From Cylindrodendrum hubeiense (Eukaryota; Ascomycota; Sordariomycetes; Hypocreales; Nectriaceae), in the NCBI GenBank assembly GCA_014621425.1, contig JAANBB010000005.1:310001-374000 (forward strand): a stretch of 64,000 nt of DNA, written 5' to 3'. Positions 44,856 to 57,131 of this stretch are shown piece after piece; position 1 is the first letter of the stretch; the number at the start of each line of letters is the position of its first letter. The translations under genes were made by a program, and so were the position numbers. The notes under the pieces are model-generated. The model made no database searches and was not told the origin of the DNA. It saw only the letters and a program-made list of their open reading frames with translations.

Positions 44856-46390
44856 TTACATCTTCGTGCGGAAATCAACCAATTTTCCAACGAGCAACGC
44901 TCGCGCAGCAAAAAAGCAGAGACCTGCAAGAAAGATGATGGCAAGAAACAGGCAGGCTAGTGCCTGAGCGCCCATCTTTTCTAGCATGATACCACTCACA
45001 GGGATAGAGAGTAGTAGTGCAAAGGCGACGGCAAAGTTCGTAGAACCTAATCAATATGTTAGCATACAAATTCAACAGTATCTCAGTAGGAATGTGAATA
45101 ATTACCATAATATCTTGCATAATCTTTAGGCTCGCATGTTTTACCGGTGCACACTGGTGTCTGTTAGTTTGTGGAATGATGGTGACTGAGACTTTACTTA
45201 CCCGGCGACAGCGCATAGAATGAACCTGAACAAAACCCCCACAAAGCAGAAAAGGTGTACAGCAGAGGGGCCGAGGTGGTGCTGAAGGGGATAAAAATGG
45301 TCGCCATAAGAATGATAATGAGGACCATTGTGCCGAGCATCGTGTTCAAGGCTCCCATTCGATCCCCCACAATACCAATGGTGAAGCGCCCAAGGCAGGA
45401 GCAGGCTCCAAGAACAGAGAGCAATGTGTAGCCATTCTCAGCGGAAAAGCCTGCTCCCGTGGATATTGTCGGGAGAAGGCCGCCAATTCCGAAAACGACA
45501 AACTCGACCATAACGACTCCCGCAGCCACAAAACTGAAGGCTGGAGAGCGAAACGCCGACAAGTCAAACTTGGCACCTTTGGATTTCGGCTCGCTTGATT
45601 GAGTAGCAATGAGGCGAGGAAACGGCAGGTAGCAGAGAACGCCCAACGAGGTCACGCACCCTACTACTAGAGCCACAATCCTCAAAGACCACGCCCACCC
45701 GAGACTTGGGAGAGTAGAGCGGAGCATGATGGGGAAGATGACGGACCCGATAGAAGTTCCCATGACCGCGATGCCGACAGCCATTCCGCGGCGGCGAACA
45801 AATAGCTTTCCGACAGTGCCGATGGCGGTGACGGCATCGATGCCCGTTCCGATGCTCCCAAAGACACCGAAGCAGAGCATGAACTGCCAGTACGTCTTGC
45901 ATTCCGCCATGAGAAGGAATGTGGCGGTGGTAAAGACACCCCCGATGGGGCTCAACACGCGAGGCCCATAGCGATCCAAAATGGTTCCGATCTGGAAGTT
46001 CATGATGAGCGAGAGGAAGAGGTAAAGCCCGCTAATCCATCCAACTTCTCCCACGGAATGATCGCGGAGTTGGTTGAGGCTGAGGTGGGACTGGATGGTT
46101 CCCAGGGACGCCATGAAGCCTGCGAGTCAAGTGTTAGTGGCAAAGGCGTGTTAGTGGGGGAGAAAGGCGCACTTACCGAATGATGGAATGAGGAACAGTA
46201 CAGATCCCAGCACACACAGCCAAGCACCTGTGTCCGTCTCAATATCACCCCGCGTCGAGCTCGACGCGGATTCTGTGTCTTCGACGACATGGGGAATAGA
46301 AGATGTCGTCTGAATGTCTGGTGTCTGACTTTCCTCAGGGCCAACCGAGACTGGGAGGGATTCCAACTGCTGTTTTTCGTTCAAAGTCAT
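44856..46390 (-). CDS. MFS transporter of the monocarboxylate-porter type
   Basis: Four exons: 46390-46177, 46119-45202, 45153-45106 and 45046-44856, 456 aa. All introns are GT-AG (48-59 nt) and the 48-nt third exon restores LSPVCTGKTCEPKDYARYYGS, typical of fungal MCT-like proteins. A polar acidic N-terminus of about 50 residues precedes D-TGAWLCVLGSVLFLIPSFGF in TM1. TM5 contains FVRRRGMAVGIAVMGTSIGS, the MCT-family block. About twelve membrane segments are present. Members carry monocarboxylates or other small solutes in fungi; the substrate is unknown. A role with lactate or sugar-acid flux near the pectin and rhamnose genes is only a suggestion. Confidence 0.9.
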
Positions 46391-49230
46391 AGTAGAAAGA
46401 TAGTAGAAGATACTGATCTGAGCAGGAGTAATTAATTATCTATCGCTGTCTTGGAGGGTAGAATTAGGGCTTTCTGAATTTTTATTTTATACACTGGGCA
46501 ATATACGCCCTTGAGTTGTCAACCCACCAGCTCCACTGTTCGTCATTTCTGTTTAGGGAAGTTGGGATGAGACCCCCTCCACCATAGCCGCATCTATCCA
46601 CAAGATCCCACGTGGAAGCTTGAAAATTTTAAGCTTAGCTGGAACGAGGCGATGGTGGCATCGCCATCCAACCGCGAGGTCGATGCGGCTCGCAAGAGCC
46701 ATTGTCCTGGCTGAGACTAAGCCGCACATAACCCGGCCCTGGCGAGCATCTCCATTCACGCGCCGCCGCTTCCATCCGGTCCGGTAACGGGCCCCGTGAG
46801 TATTCAATGGTGGATCGTTCAACGGTGGATCATATCTCTGTGTCATGACTCTGCGTACTGGTTTGGTGAAAATTCCTGGAAAGACGCTACGTGGGGAAAG
46901 AAACTCTCGGCTAGCATCGGCAACCCCGCGGCGATAGCTGTCGATAATGCGTGAGGAGCAAAGCTTACAACTGAAATTCAGTGTTGAGCTTACGCTGCTT
47001 TTCTGTGGTTGAGCCGGTATTTTGGTGGGACGAGGATAATTCATTCCGATCGGAGAAAAGACACCGACCCGAGCAAAGACACCGACATGATGACGCGCCT
47101 AGGCCGCGGAATGTCGTCATGTTGGAGAGGCAGAGTAGTGTAAGCGAGAAATGATTGTTCGATGATGCCGCTTGTCATTTGAATAGAGCGAATACCCCCC
47201 AAAAACAGTGGGCGCTGACTGAGGAGGGGGGTTTAAGTAGTGGTTGGATCATAAGATTCGTGGGCCAGCTACGGACCACCCTCGACAAACACTTTGGTAC
47301 CTCGTCTTTCGGTATCATATTTGGAATCCTGGGTGGCCGTCTTCGTCGTGGAAGGGGAAGAGACCTCCTTGCAGTCCTTGCGACTGGCCTCATCTGAGGC
47401 GACCTTAATGGTTATCATCGAATGCATATTGTGAGGGCACAACGTACGGTACGGAGTGAAGAGGGCAGACTAGCTGCGGTGTAGCTATTGAATAGTCGGC
47501 ATGGCGGGGTGATTTGTATTGACCTCTGACCGTGCATTTGGACAGGGCCCAAGGCCCCTACTTGTACCCTTCCGCCAGCAATCCTAGGCCCAAGGCGCTA
47601 GTTACTCGCAGCGATATACCATCCCATAGCCGAAACTCGGGTGCTGTAGGAATGATGTCTCACGGATCGGATTGCGAAGCCAATAGTAAGGCCGGCTTTG
47701 CCCCATCCCTCGATTTCGGCGCCAACACATATTGATACCTTGGGAAATGCTTGTCATGGATGATAAATTCAGTAAGAAGAAGAGTGAAGAAAAATGGACA
47801 GAACTGAACGTGTGTCACGGAAGAGGCATGTTTTAGGTCCGAGTAGTTAACTACTAATTGTACAAGCATACCCAATACAGACTGCGGTTCTTAGACGTGG
47901 TACGAGTAAATTGATACTTGTCGCATGTGGCTGGCTGCGAGACGCCAGCTGAGAAGTGCCAGCCGAGGGAACAAACATGGAAGGACACGCTGTTTTCTCG
48001 TTGAAATGGGGAACAATAGTGGGGACTGGAATCCTTGTTGTGGGTGGGAACAGATGATCGGGGGTTATCTGTCACTGCTTCGCTTTAATTTGACGTGGGA
48101 AGGCTAGATACGATACAGTACCAAAGTACCAAGGCGCTCGTTCGTCCCCGTCATGGAGGGAGGTTACTTCATTCGATGGTCTGAACAGTAGCGGCATCGT
48201 GGCCACTTCATTCAATAGCCTGGGCAATAGCGGCATCGTTGGGGGGCCCGCAGTTTAAGAGCTGAAATAGCGCACCGGGTGCCCTGGGATCAGCTGTGCT
48301 CAGGGGCCAAGGGGGCTGGCTTCCTGTGGCGAGATTTAAGATAAAGTGTGGAACGTGGAGGGCGCTGAGTGGGGACAGCGTAGAGGTTTGTTCCAGCCGG
48401 CCTTATTGAAACCGTAGCCTGTTAAAAAAAAAAAGGAATCATTCAGCCTTTTCAGGAGGACAGGATCAAGGAAATAAGCTTTATTACTCCGTTGCAGGGT
48501 GGTGCGTCCTTGGCACAGGTACTTGTACCAGCTTAACGCAAAGGGGGTCAGACGCCCTGTCCACTAGCACCTTGAATGAAGAGAAATGAAGATTAGAATG
48601 CTTTATGCAGGCTCAAATGCAATGCGAGGATAGTGTACAGGTGCCTAAGAGTATAAAGGTATCTATTAGCATTATTTATAATATTAATTTCCAACCTGGG
48701 TATACACAATCATCAACACAGAGCCCAGACCCGAGTGTGGATGTGTTAGAGCGCTTTCCGAACCTGAAGGCGGACTGTTACTCCCACTACGTAGTAAAGG
48801 CGGCGATCAGGGGCTGGTCTGTATTCGAGACGCTTCCCAAGAGGCGAGGCTGATCGTTATGAATAAAGGTGGAGAGCGAGGGGGCGGGGGCGTTTTAATT
48901 TCACCGCGCTTGACTCGATTGATATCACACAGGCCCCCTGGCTAAGCTCATAGGCTGCGCTCCCCGCTACCGTGGACCCGGACACAGGGATTAGCTGGGC
49001 TAAGAGGAGCGTCAGGGATCGGGAGGAGATGAGGCCTGTATTCCACCTCCCTTGTACCAACATCTGTGGGTCGCCGGTGGGTCGTACATGTCACTCAAAG
49101 GAGGGAGTCTGCAACTGCTTGGAGGCCCAGGTTTCTTTTCTTCATTTCTTCAATGACGAGGACGCTCCATCTCTTGCCTCTGCCATTCATTTGAGAGGAA
49201 GCTTTGACGAGTCCCGGTCCAAGTTTCACC
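46391..49230. other. Long gene-poor stretch
   Basis: No supported gene in 2.8 kb. The open frames on both strands (longest 163 codons, minus, 47044-46553) lack domains and normal composition. Contains a 39-bp tandem duplication (48166-48243), an A11 run near 48425 and GC-rich DNA close to 49230. The left part is the promoter of the transporter. Confidence 0.45.
48166..48243 (+). repeat. Two tandem copies of a 39-bp unit
   Basis: Each copy starts ACTTCATTC and contains AGCGGCATCGT near its end. The copies abut at 48204/48205 and differ at about eight positions. No function can be assigned. Confidence 0.6.
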
Positions 49231-50585
49231 ATGCTCTCCGCCTCCATGTGCATGTCGCGCTACGGCGTCAGCATCATTATTGCGGCCAGCGTCTCCTTCC
49301 TGCTGGTTCTGCTTTCCTTTTCAGAGTCCTTTTCGAGCAGCGCCATTGATTATGCGCACAAGGCGCAGGACTATTTAAAGTACGCTCCCCGTCAGACTCG
49401 TTGGCATGTCGGCTCGGCACTGACAATCTGAATCACAGGCCGGCTTCGTCGTCGGACATTTACAACTGCGAGGACCCGTACCGCCGTCCTGGCTACCTTT
49501 ATATTGACCCGGAGACGTACAAAAACACGCGCTGGATACCGTACACGAACGAATTCCTCGATGCCGAAACGCCCAGCTATGCAGAATACCCCGTGAAGGG
49601 CGATGTATTCTTCAACCGCACCGAAGTAGAGCCCGCCTTCCTCGACTCCACCTCCAACCCCCAGCAATGGATGCACAGGGCCGTGGCCGAAGACGAGCGA
49701 CGTCGCAAGGCTGTATCAGTCAAGAAGGACGACCAGACGCCCGAGGATTTTGTTAGCATGAAGGACGGTGGCGGCCTCGACTGGCTGTGGGGACGGCGCG
49801 TCCTGATCTTCGGAGACTCGGTCGACCGATACATGATGCTGTTCTTCTGTGAAGAATTCGGACGCACCATCCAGCAACCCAAGGAGCACACGACAGCCAC
49901 ATGCGTCATTCCGTCGCTGAACCTCACAATGGTTCACTGGCACTTTGCCGGATCCTGGCCCGGCCGACCGGAGTGGTGGTGGATGGACGACATGAAGGAG
50001 GTTGCGTTTGAGGATCGCTGGGCCAAGATCTGGGCGCCCACGCTGAACACGAGCGTTCGTGGACCGACGGGCCAGCCAGATCTGCTGATGTGGCAGAACG
50101 GACTCTGGGACGAGCGGGCGCTATGGGAGCTCGGCGAAGCGCACTACGACGTCAACAACACCATGGGCCAGCGGGAGCGACAGCTGGTGTGGCAGGAAAT
50201 CCGCTTCGTGGCCGCGCGCATGAAGAAGTTTGTGCAGCGCGTGAGCGCCGAGTTCAAGGGCGTGCCCACCATGTTCAGGGCCATCACGGTCCATCGCGAG
50301 AGCAACGCCAGGGACGCCAACATCTACGAGCTGGACCGTCTGTCTAGAGCGATTGCGGAACACGCCGACCACGAGACGTTCGAATGGGGCCGTCTCATCA
50401 GCGGCTTCTCGATGCTGTACAAGGACCAGACGCACCCTGGAAAGGGCGCGGGAAGCTGGCTGTGGGCCAACATGATATTGGAATACCTTGCAAGAAGCGC
50501 AGGGGTCAAAGACGAGGCGAGGTCACCATACTTTAATGGATGGGACGCTTGCCATTCACATCTAACGGGCTGGGGAGGGCGTTGA
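49231..50585 (+). CDS. Membrane-anchored SGNH/PC-esterase-like protein
   Basis: Two exons, 49231-49379 and 49439-50585, across a 59-nt intron (GTACGC/CACAG), 431 aa. Residues about 13-32 form a signal anchor (VSIIIAASVSFLLVLLSFSE), so the protein should be a type II membrane protein with its body in the Golgi/secretory lumen. The body has VLIFGDSVDRYM with the GDS nucleophile at Ser177 and DQTHPGKGAG as the D-x2-H pair. This is the catalytic layout of PC-esterase/TBL-like SGNH proteins that add or remove O-acetyl groups on glycans. PDLLMWQNGLWD supplies the middle block. The exact reaction is unknown. Plant TBL proteins are polysaccharide acetyltransferases, and fungal relatives include capsule O-acetylation factors. 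Confidence 0.78.
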
Positions 50586-52120
50586 TTTTTCAGGGTTAAA
50601 GAGGGCCCGCAATACGAATTATTACTTGCCGGAAGCCCTCTCGGAATAGATTTTTAAATGTACATTAGACTTCTTATGACACATGGTATTGATCACTGTT
50701 TGATTGACCATATTGAATGCCCTTGGCCATTACCCTGGCTTACTATCATGTTTCTAAGACTGCGACATGACACCAACACATCCCCCACGACCTAATGAAA
50801 TACTCAGCCTGTCAATGGGTTACTTTCGCTTATCAAGTGTATTTTTACTTTCCAAGGCACGACATAAAAGTAACATTATAGTATCGAGTCGAACATCCAA
50901 CCCAATGTAATCCTCGGGGCCCGGGCGTGTCCCGGCTGCCGAGTTCAGGCGACGTGTTGCAAATCTCACCTCCACGTACCAGCCACCGGACTGTCCCGTT
51001 CCTCTTAGACTTCCCAAGGAATTCAGCATTGAGTGTAAAATGCAGCTTGGGGTGCTCCCTAAAAGCATGTAGACTGCATGGATGGAAAGGGACGCGTTTG
51101 ACCATTTTCCTACTTGCATTAGTTGGCATCCTTATGCTCCAGCAAGTGATAGAAAATGGAGACACAAGCTGTTTATTTATTTATAGATTGTTTGGGGTCT
51201 TGTTTCATAGATGGTGATGAAAACGGCCTTCGGAGGTTCAGACCGGGATACCTAAATCGGGCTGACTGTGGCTGTGACACGGAAAGGCCAAAATCCGGTC
51301 TCGGGAGAACGCCCAAGACATCTTGAGAGGACCCCAAAATGTGACATATCAGCGAAGGGTAAAATGGATATAGACTGAGTGGCGGCGTTCTCCAAATCAT
51401 TCAAGTTAGGCAAGCTACATCATTTTGGGAGGCCACGGCGAGGTTATGTCATCTCTCCGGGTGCGTCATCATGTCGCGCTCCGGCTCTCAAATACGGCGC
51501 AATTCACAATACGAGGCAGTTACAAGCCACCGCATAGATAATAGTATCTGGAAGTTCTTGGATTTCCCCTCCAACAGCAGGCGACGGTAGCAATGAGCAT
51601 GATGACGTAGGGAACTATGACCACGTCTTTGTAGGTAACGAGGATTCACTCTGGGAGCTGAGCCGGTTCAGCCCCGCAGTACAGAGGGAAAATATTAAGG
51701 ATGGATAATTGACTATATCGCTGCGATTGAGAGCAAATACATTGACCTCGATGGAAGCCTGAGATCGGTTGCATCGTGACAAACTGGGAGAACCGCAATA
51801 GTGGTGTCATGCGATTTCTGCTGTACAGGTTGCCCCACTAGAATGCAGGCAACCTGGTGAGATGCAATAGCGCCCGTTCGTCCGATTGCACCATCGGCCC
51901 TGTAATGTGACTACGTAACGCGATAGGATGTGGATTTGGCCTGTGGATTTGCCTCAATCTAGATGAGGCTTAGGCCACGGATAGCCCACGGAACAGGGGG
52001 TCGAAGGTTCCTTACGACGGTGGATATAATTAACGTCTTGGACATGATCCGGCGCAAAACAGCATTTTTATCTTGATCCCGTAACTGCCTCGACCCATCG
52101 TTGAAAAGTCGCGGCAGACT
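50586..52120. other. Gene-free stretch
   Basis: No supported gene. Short open frames on both strands have no domains. The right part is the promoter of the second Zn2Cys6 gene, with no distinct motif cluster seen. Confidence 0.4.
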
Positions 52121-53953
52121 ATGCCAGCCGAATCAAGTCCTCTGCATATGGAATCCAGCCCGTTGTCGCCGCAATTTCCCTCGCAAGACGGAATCGACAG
52201 ACCAACAGCGCTCGCCTGCATCGAGTGTCGGCGGAAGCACGTTAAATGCGATGCTAGCGTTCCCGAATGCCAGCGATGCAGATCTTCTAGATTGCAGTGT
52301 CACTACCAGCCGTCCCGCCGCGGCCTGAAAAGGCGGAATTTTCATCTGAAGCAGTCCCTGCGATCGGGCTCGGATTCAGGCATGGGACCATCTTCGGTCC
52401 CGCTGGAGGATGCCCATGTAAATCTCGGCCGCGGAGAACCGGAGCAGATTATCTGGGATTCCACCGGTCTCCATGACGCAGGAACCGGCTTTCAACCTCA
52501 GATTGACGGTAGCCAAAGCAATTGGGACCAACAAGACTTTGAGCCAATGCAAGATCAGCCCGGGTTGCAAACGATCCAGGCTTGCAGCACCATCACACCA
52601 GTTAGCTTTGAGGAGGAAATGGTGGAAGACGACGAGCTATTCATCAACTTATTCTACGCCAACTTCCACGTTGCTCATCCTTTTCTGGTCCCGCGAGGGC
52701 TCTACTTCTCGCAACACTACCCCTCGTTTCTCAGACTCGTGGTTCACCTGATTGGATGCCACTTCTCGGGCACAGCGTGCAGCGAGACATTGGAGTCCAT
52801 TGCATACAAAGCTATCAAGAAAGCTCAGGAAGATGGCCAAACCGGCTTCGTCCTAGTGCAAGCTCTGCTGCTCTTCTCCATCGCTCTACATGCGCGCAAC
52901 GATTTCAACAAATCAGTCTCGTCCTTGTCACAGGCCGTGTCCTTGGCAATTGAGTTAGGCATGTATCGCAAAGACTTCGCGTTTATCCATGGCAGTGGAT
53001 CTCCAGTGCTCGAGGAGAGTCTAAGGAGAACATGGTGGGAGCTATTTGTGACAGATGGCTTCATGGCGGCTTTACAGCACCGCACAAGTTTCCGCTGTTA
53101 CACGGTCGAGACAGACGTGCCACTCCCCTGCGACGAGGAGATGTATGTCGAAGGTGCATTTATGACGGAGCCCATGACACTTACCCAGTTCGATTCAAGA
53201 ATATATGTGGAAGAAGAGCTCCCCTTTTCATCCTTCTCTTACAGGATAGAGGCTGTCCGCATTTTAGCACGCGCTCTTGCCGTTGCCTGGATACATGACA
53301 TTCACCGGGATCAAATTCTGGCCATCGACAACGCATTGGCCGCCTGGTCTCATTATTTGGATCTGGGAAAAGCCGAAGCCACCAACACTTCAGGCGATGT
53401 TGATGACATGCTACTTCAGGCTCACATGTTGATACAATACACGACCATGTATCTGCATTTCCCTCGAAGCGATATAGTAGGCTCAATCCCAACCGCCACC
53501 ATGACCATGCCTCAGTCATCTCTTCTCCCCGTTTACTCAAGATCTATGCACGGGATCAAGGCCGTCGAGGCTTCAAAGCGCCTAGGCAACCTCGCCGCCT
53601 TGCAAGATTCGGTTCAGAAACATACCCCATTTTTCTTAAACGGTCTGCTTCTGAGCGGGGTTGTTCAGCTTTCTGCCTGTTCTCTGCGGCCATCTGGATT
53701 TCAGCAGCATTTCCGTGATCGTCTTTGTTTGAGTGCAGGCGTGCTCAAGTCACTGAGTCCAGTCTGGGCGCTGGCGCGCTCGACGTGGCGAACCCTGAAT
53801 GCGATAACGCTGGATACCCTGGCGAAGAATCGCCAGCCGATGGCTGGGCAGACAAAGTCTCTTGGTGATAGCGCTATTGAAATAGAATCGGCTGCGCTCA
53901 GCATGGCGGACCTCCCATGGATGGAAATCCCGGCTTGGGCGGCGGGGGAGTGA
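52121..53953 (+). CDS. Zn2Cys6 fungal transcription factor with middle-homology region
   Basis: Single-exon gene, 610 aa. The cluster is C33-x2-C36-x6-C43-x6-C50-x2-C53-x6-C60 (ACIECRRKHVKCDASVPECQ), followed by basic SRRGLKRRNFHLK. The fungal-specific region follows with NLFYANFHVAHPFLVPRG, VLVQALLLFSIALHARND, LEESLRRTWWELFVTDGF and TDVPLPCDEEMY. These blocks match, in order and spacing, those of the regulator at 1566, so the two belong to one subfamily. Unlike that gene it has no intron in the zinc cluster. It is followed 1.5 kb downstream by a Dal5-type permease and then the PL11 lyase, all on the plus strand, which makes it a candidate local regulator (inference). Confidence 0.92.
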   Translation: MPAESSPLHMESSPLSPQFPSQDGIDRPTALACIECRRKHVKCDASVPECQRCRSSRLQCHYQPSRRGLKRRNFHLKQSLRSGSDSGMGPSSVPLEDAHVNLGRGEPEQIIWDSTGLHDAGTGFQPQIDGSQSNWDQQDFEPMQDQPGLQTIQACSTITPVSFEEEMVEDDELFINLFYANFHVAHPFLVPRGLYFSQHYPSFLRLVVHLIGCHFSGTACSETLESIAYKAIKKAQEDGQTGFVLVQALLLFSIALHARNDFNKSVSSLSQAVSLAIELGMYRKDFAFIHGSGSPVLEESLRRTWWELFVTDGFMAALQHRTSFRCYTVETDVPLPCDEEMYVEGAFMTEPMTLTQFDSRIYVEEELPFSSFSYRIEAVRILARALAVAWIHDIHRDQILAIDNALAAWSHYLDLGKAEATNTSGDVDDMLLQAHMLIQYTTMYLHFPRSDIVGSIPTATMTMPQSSLLPVYSRSMHGIKAVEASKRLGNLAALQDSVQKHTPFFLNGLLLSGVVQLSACSLRPSGFQQHFRDRLCLSAGVLKSLSPVWALARSTWRTLNAITLDTLAKNRQPMAGQTKSLGDSAIEIESAALSMADLPWMEIPAWAAGE

Positions 53954-55440
53954 AGCAAAAGGATTGCATTATAGCCTCAACCATGCTCGCATTTTTATTC
54001 CTAGCTATGATGTCCACCACACGCGTAATCTCCATTTGATAAGGTACATGCTTGATTCCGATAAGCACTCGGAAGACTGTGCTTGGTTGTAGAACGAGAT
54101 AATAAAAATTCAAAACACTTTGGTTAGCAAGTTCAACTCGATTCTCTCCACTCTTGACCTAAGCCCACTGTGACACTAAATCCCACGCAATACCTGCTCA
54201 TCCTCGCCACTGCATTGCTCAAATCGGCTCTCTCGGCAACCTCTCGACAGTGAGTCTGTTGGTCCCATTGTTTTTCCCCATTGTTTTTCATCCTTCTTGC
54301 ATCCAGAATGGGCTAGATGCGGCTCAGTGGATCCACCACGCGACATCTCGGCATCTCCATGCCGCGCTTTGCCTTCGGCGTCTAAGTGGGTCACGTCTTT
54401 CGGGCTGTCGAGGTTCGTATGCCTCAGAAGCATCCTAGTCTCTGTGTTGGTTCCGAGTAGACGATGACGACAGAGTCTGGACGCATTGTTTCGCGGAGAA
54501 TTGGATTCCAATGGCGTTAAACCAATTGTCAGAGTAGTTTGAGGATAACACGTCTTTCCACAGGCTCTGACTCTGACGGCGACTCCGAGGTCCAGGACAG
54601 GGAGGGAATCGCCGTAGCTAAGCCGTTGGTTGACAACATTTTGTCCATGCAATTGAAAGAATTAGGTATTGAAATCCTTTGTGTACTTGATCAAGCTCTG
54701 CGGCTCTGCGGCTCTGTGGCTCTGCCATGTTCCAGTGAATGCATCCAATAGTATCTACGCACCCGGCTCTTCCATCGGGCACGTGGGCCTCGAACCAGAC
54801 CCTGTTGATGCTTATTCGACTCTCTAGCGTCCAGGCCATTGGAACAAAAATCATTCTGGCTTGATTTACACCCAGCGTTCATTGCCTCATGCACAGCCAT
54901 GCAGGCACTTTAACACTAGAACCGGCAATTTGCTTCCTGGCTACGCGTAACTCTGTTCGGATGAAGGGGAGAAACGGCTCAGGTTGGATGGCCTGTGCAT
55001 GCTTTAACGTGCGGTTCCGCCTCTGGGGCCAATTTTGGGCGACGAGTCGCCGAGATCGTTGTGAATACCCACACTACTAAGCCTAGATCGGATCATAGAC
55101 CCCGGGTGCGAATTTTCCATGGCACTCACGACGACAGAGGGGCGCAAACCACCCCATAAGGGCTCCACGAGTCACACTTAAGCCAGATGATGCCATCGCA
55201 GCTCGATATTGTGAACACCGTATTTTTGCAACATAGTCAGAATCGCCCGAGATACGTAGACGAGAACCAGGCCTACACCATCAAGTCAAGAATATTAAAC
55301 ACGCCGAGTCGTCGCCTTGAAAAATGCATTCCACCAAGCTCCTGGATTGCAGAGTAGACCAGCCTCGGTGCCTGACAGAACAGTAACCACTCCTGAACCT
55401 CGTCGCTTAGTGGAGTTCCACTACGCAGCCATCCTCCACC
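53954..55440. other. Gene-free stretch
   Basis: No supported gene. A short CTCTGCGG/CTCTGTGG triplication lies near 54690-54725. The right part is the promoter of the permease gene. Confidence 0.4.
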
Positions 55441-57131
55441 ATGAGCAGCGAAAAGCAGCCAATCCCCGAGGTCGCCAGCGGACGCTCCAGTCCCTCGCTC
55501 CGTGATCCCAAGATCATCTCCAGCAAGGCCGCTGATGAGACGATCCGCTTTATAGAGGAGCATGGGGCTGACGTTGGAGAGCTGACCCCGGAAAAGCTCA
55601 AGAAGCTCAAGAAGAAGCTTTACATCCATGTCCTCTTATTGGTTACTTTCATCGACTTCATGCTCTATGTATGTACCCCAGCCACGGGTGAATGTTGCAT
55701 GACGCTAACGGTCTTAGGTCGACAAATCCACCTTGGGTCAAGCTACTCTCCTTGGCCTTTTCGAGGATACAGGCCTCACCAACGCCAGTTACAACAACCT
55801 GAACTCGTTGTTTTATACAGGTAATTTCTTGGCAAACTCATTTCCCTTTTGTTCGGTTGTTAATTATATCCCAAGGTTACATCGTTGGCCAAATCCCCGG
55901 TCACTTTCTCATCCAGCGCCTGCCCCTCCGCACTTACATCTCTGGAACAATCTTCGCATGGGCTGCCATTGTCTGCCTTCACTGCACTGCCTCGAGCTAT
56001 GGAGCCCTCATTCCGCTGCGATTCTTCCTCGGTTTCGTTGAGTCGTCCATGCTCCCTGCTTTGGAGATCACCATGTCCATGTTCTTCACGCAGCAGGAGG
56101 TCCTTCACATCCAGCCGATCTTTTACATCTCTTGCATCGGCTCCCCCATGTTCACTGGCCTTGTCTCTTACGGACTGCTCTTCAGCAAAGTCAGTGTCAG
56201 CCCATGGAAGTTCTTCATGATTATTACCGGCGGAATGTCACTTTTGCTGGCCGGATTAACTTGGGTCGCATTCCCAAACAACCCTTCGACTGCCTGGTTC
56301 CTCACTACTGAGGAGAAGATTCACACCATCCGACGCGTTCAAGACTCCACAAGAAGCTCTATTGAGCAGAAGACATTCAAGAGGCACCAGTTTAACGAGG
56401 CCCTTAAGGACCCCGTGTCTTGGCTCTTTGCCGGTGCTGGATTCACTCTGATGATTGCAAACAACCTCGCCTACCAGCAGAGTTTGTTGTTCCTTGATCT
56501 CGGCGTGTCAGATCTTGGATCAACACTGGTCTGGGTTGCATCTGGTGGCTTTGCCATCGTCGCCTGTATCGTGGCCTCGGTTCTCATCCGTTACTTCCCC
56601 GGCTATAGCGCGGTATGGGCGGCAGTTTGGTGTCTGCCGTGCATCGCTGCCAGTATTGGAATGGTCACGATTGCATGGGATAAGACCATCCCTCTTTTGG
56701 CTTGTCTCTTGCTTCCTCCCAACTGCTTTGCGCAAACCTGGATCATCTCACTTGGCTGGCTGTCATCAAGCTGTGCTGGTCACACGAAACGCCTCACTCG
56801 CAATGCTATGTTTATGGTGCTCTACGGAATCTCCAACATCATTTCCCCGCAAATTTGGAAAACTGGAGGACCTCGCTACTACGGTGCCTGGATTACTCAA
56901 ATCATTGTCGCCTTCACCATGACGCCTCTTTTGTTGCTTACAATCAGATATGTTCTGTCTAAGCGTAACAAGGAGCGCCGACAGTGGATCGCAGAGCAGG
57001 CTGCGCTCGGAAATCACGGAGAGGGATATGTGGAGCAGGTTGACGGCAACGAGACGACTAAGGTCAAGGTTGATGTCGCCATGCTTGATCTGACTGATCT
57101 GGAGAACAAATTCTTCATCTACCCTCTGTAG
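55441..57131 (+). CDS. MFS transporter of the anion:cation symporter (Dal5-type) family
   Basis: Three exons: 55441-55668, 55718-55820 and 55876-57131, 528 aa. Introns of 49 and 55 nt have GTATGT and GTAATT donors. The protein starts with a polar, charged N-terminus (LTPEKLKKLKKKLYIHVLLL) and has about twelve membrane segments. Family blocks are SLFYTGYIVGQIPGHFLIQRLPLRTYIS, RFFLGFVESSMLPALEITMSMFFTQQE and the C-terminal LTDLENKFFIYPL, the usual Dal5-family end. It is clearly of the same family as the permease at 38835 but not a close copy. Possible substrates are vitamins, allantoate-like compounds or sugar acids. Its place between a Zn2Cys6 regulator and a rhamnogalacturonan lyase makes import of lyase products a testable idea. 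Confidence 0.93.

Noticed and set aside
46553..47044. 163-codon minus-strand open frame in the long gene-poor gap
   Set aside because: Unusual composition (many R, P, C), no domain, no promoter-like context and no splice partner.
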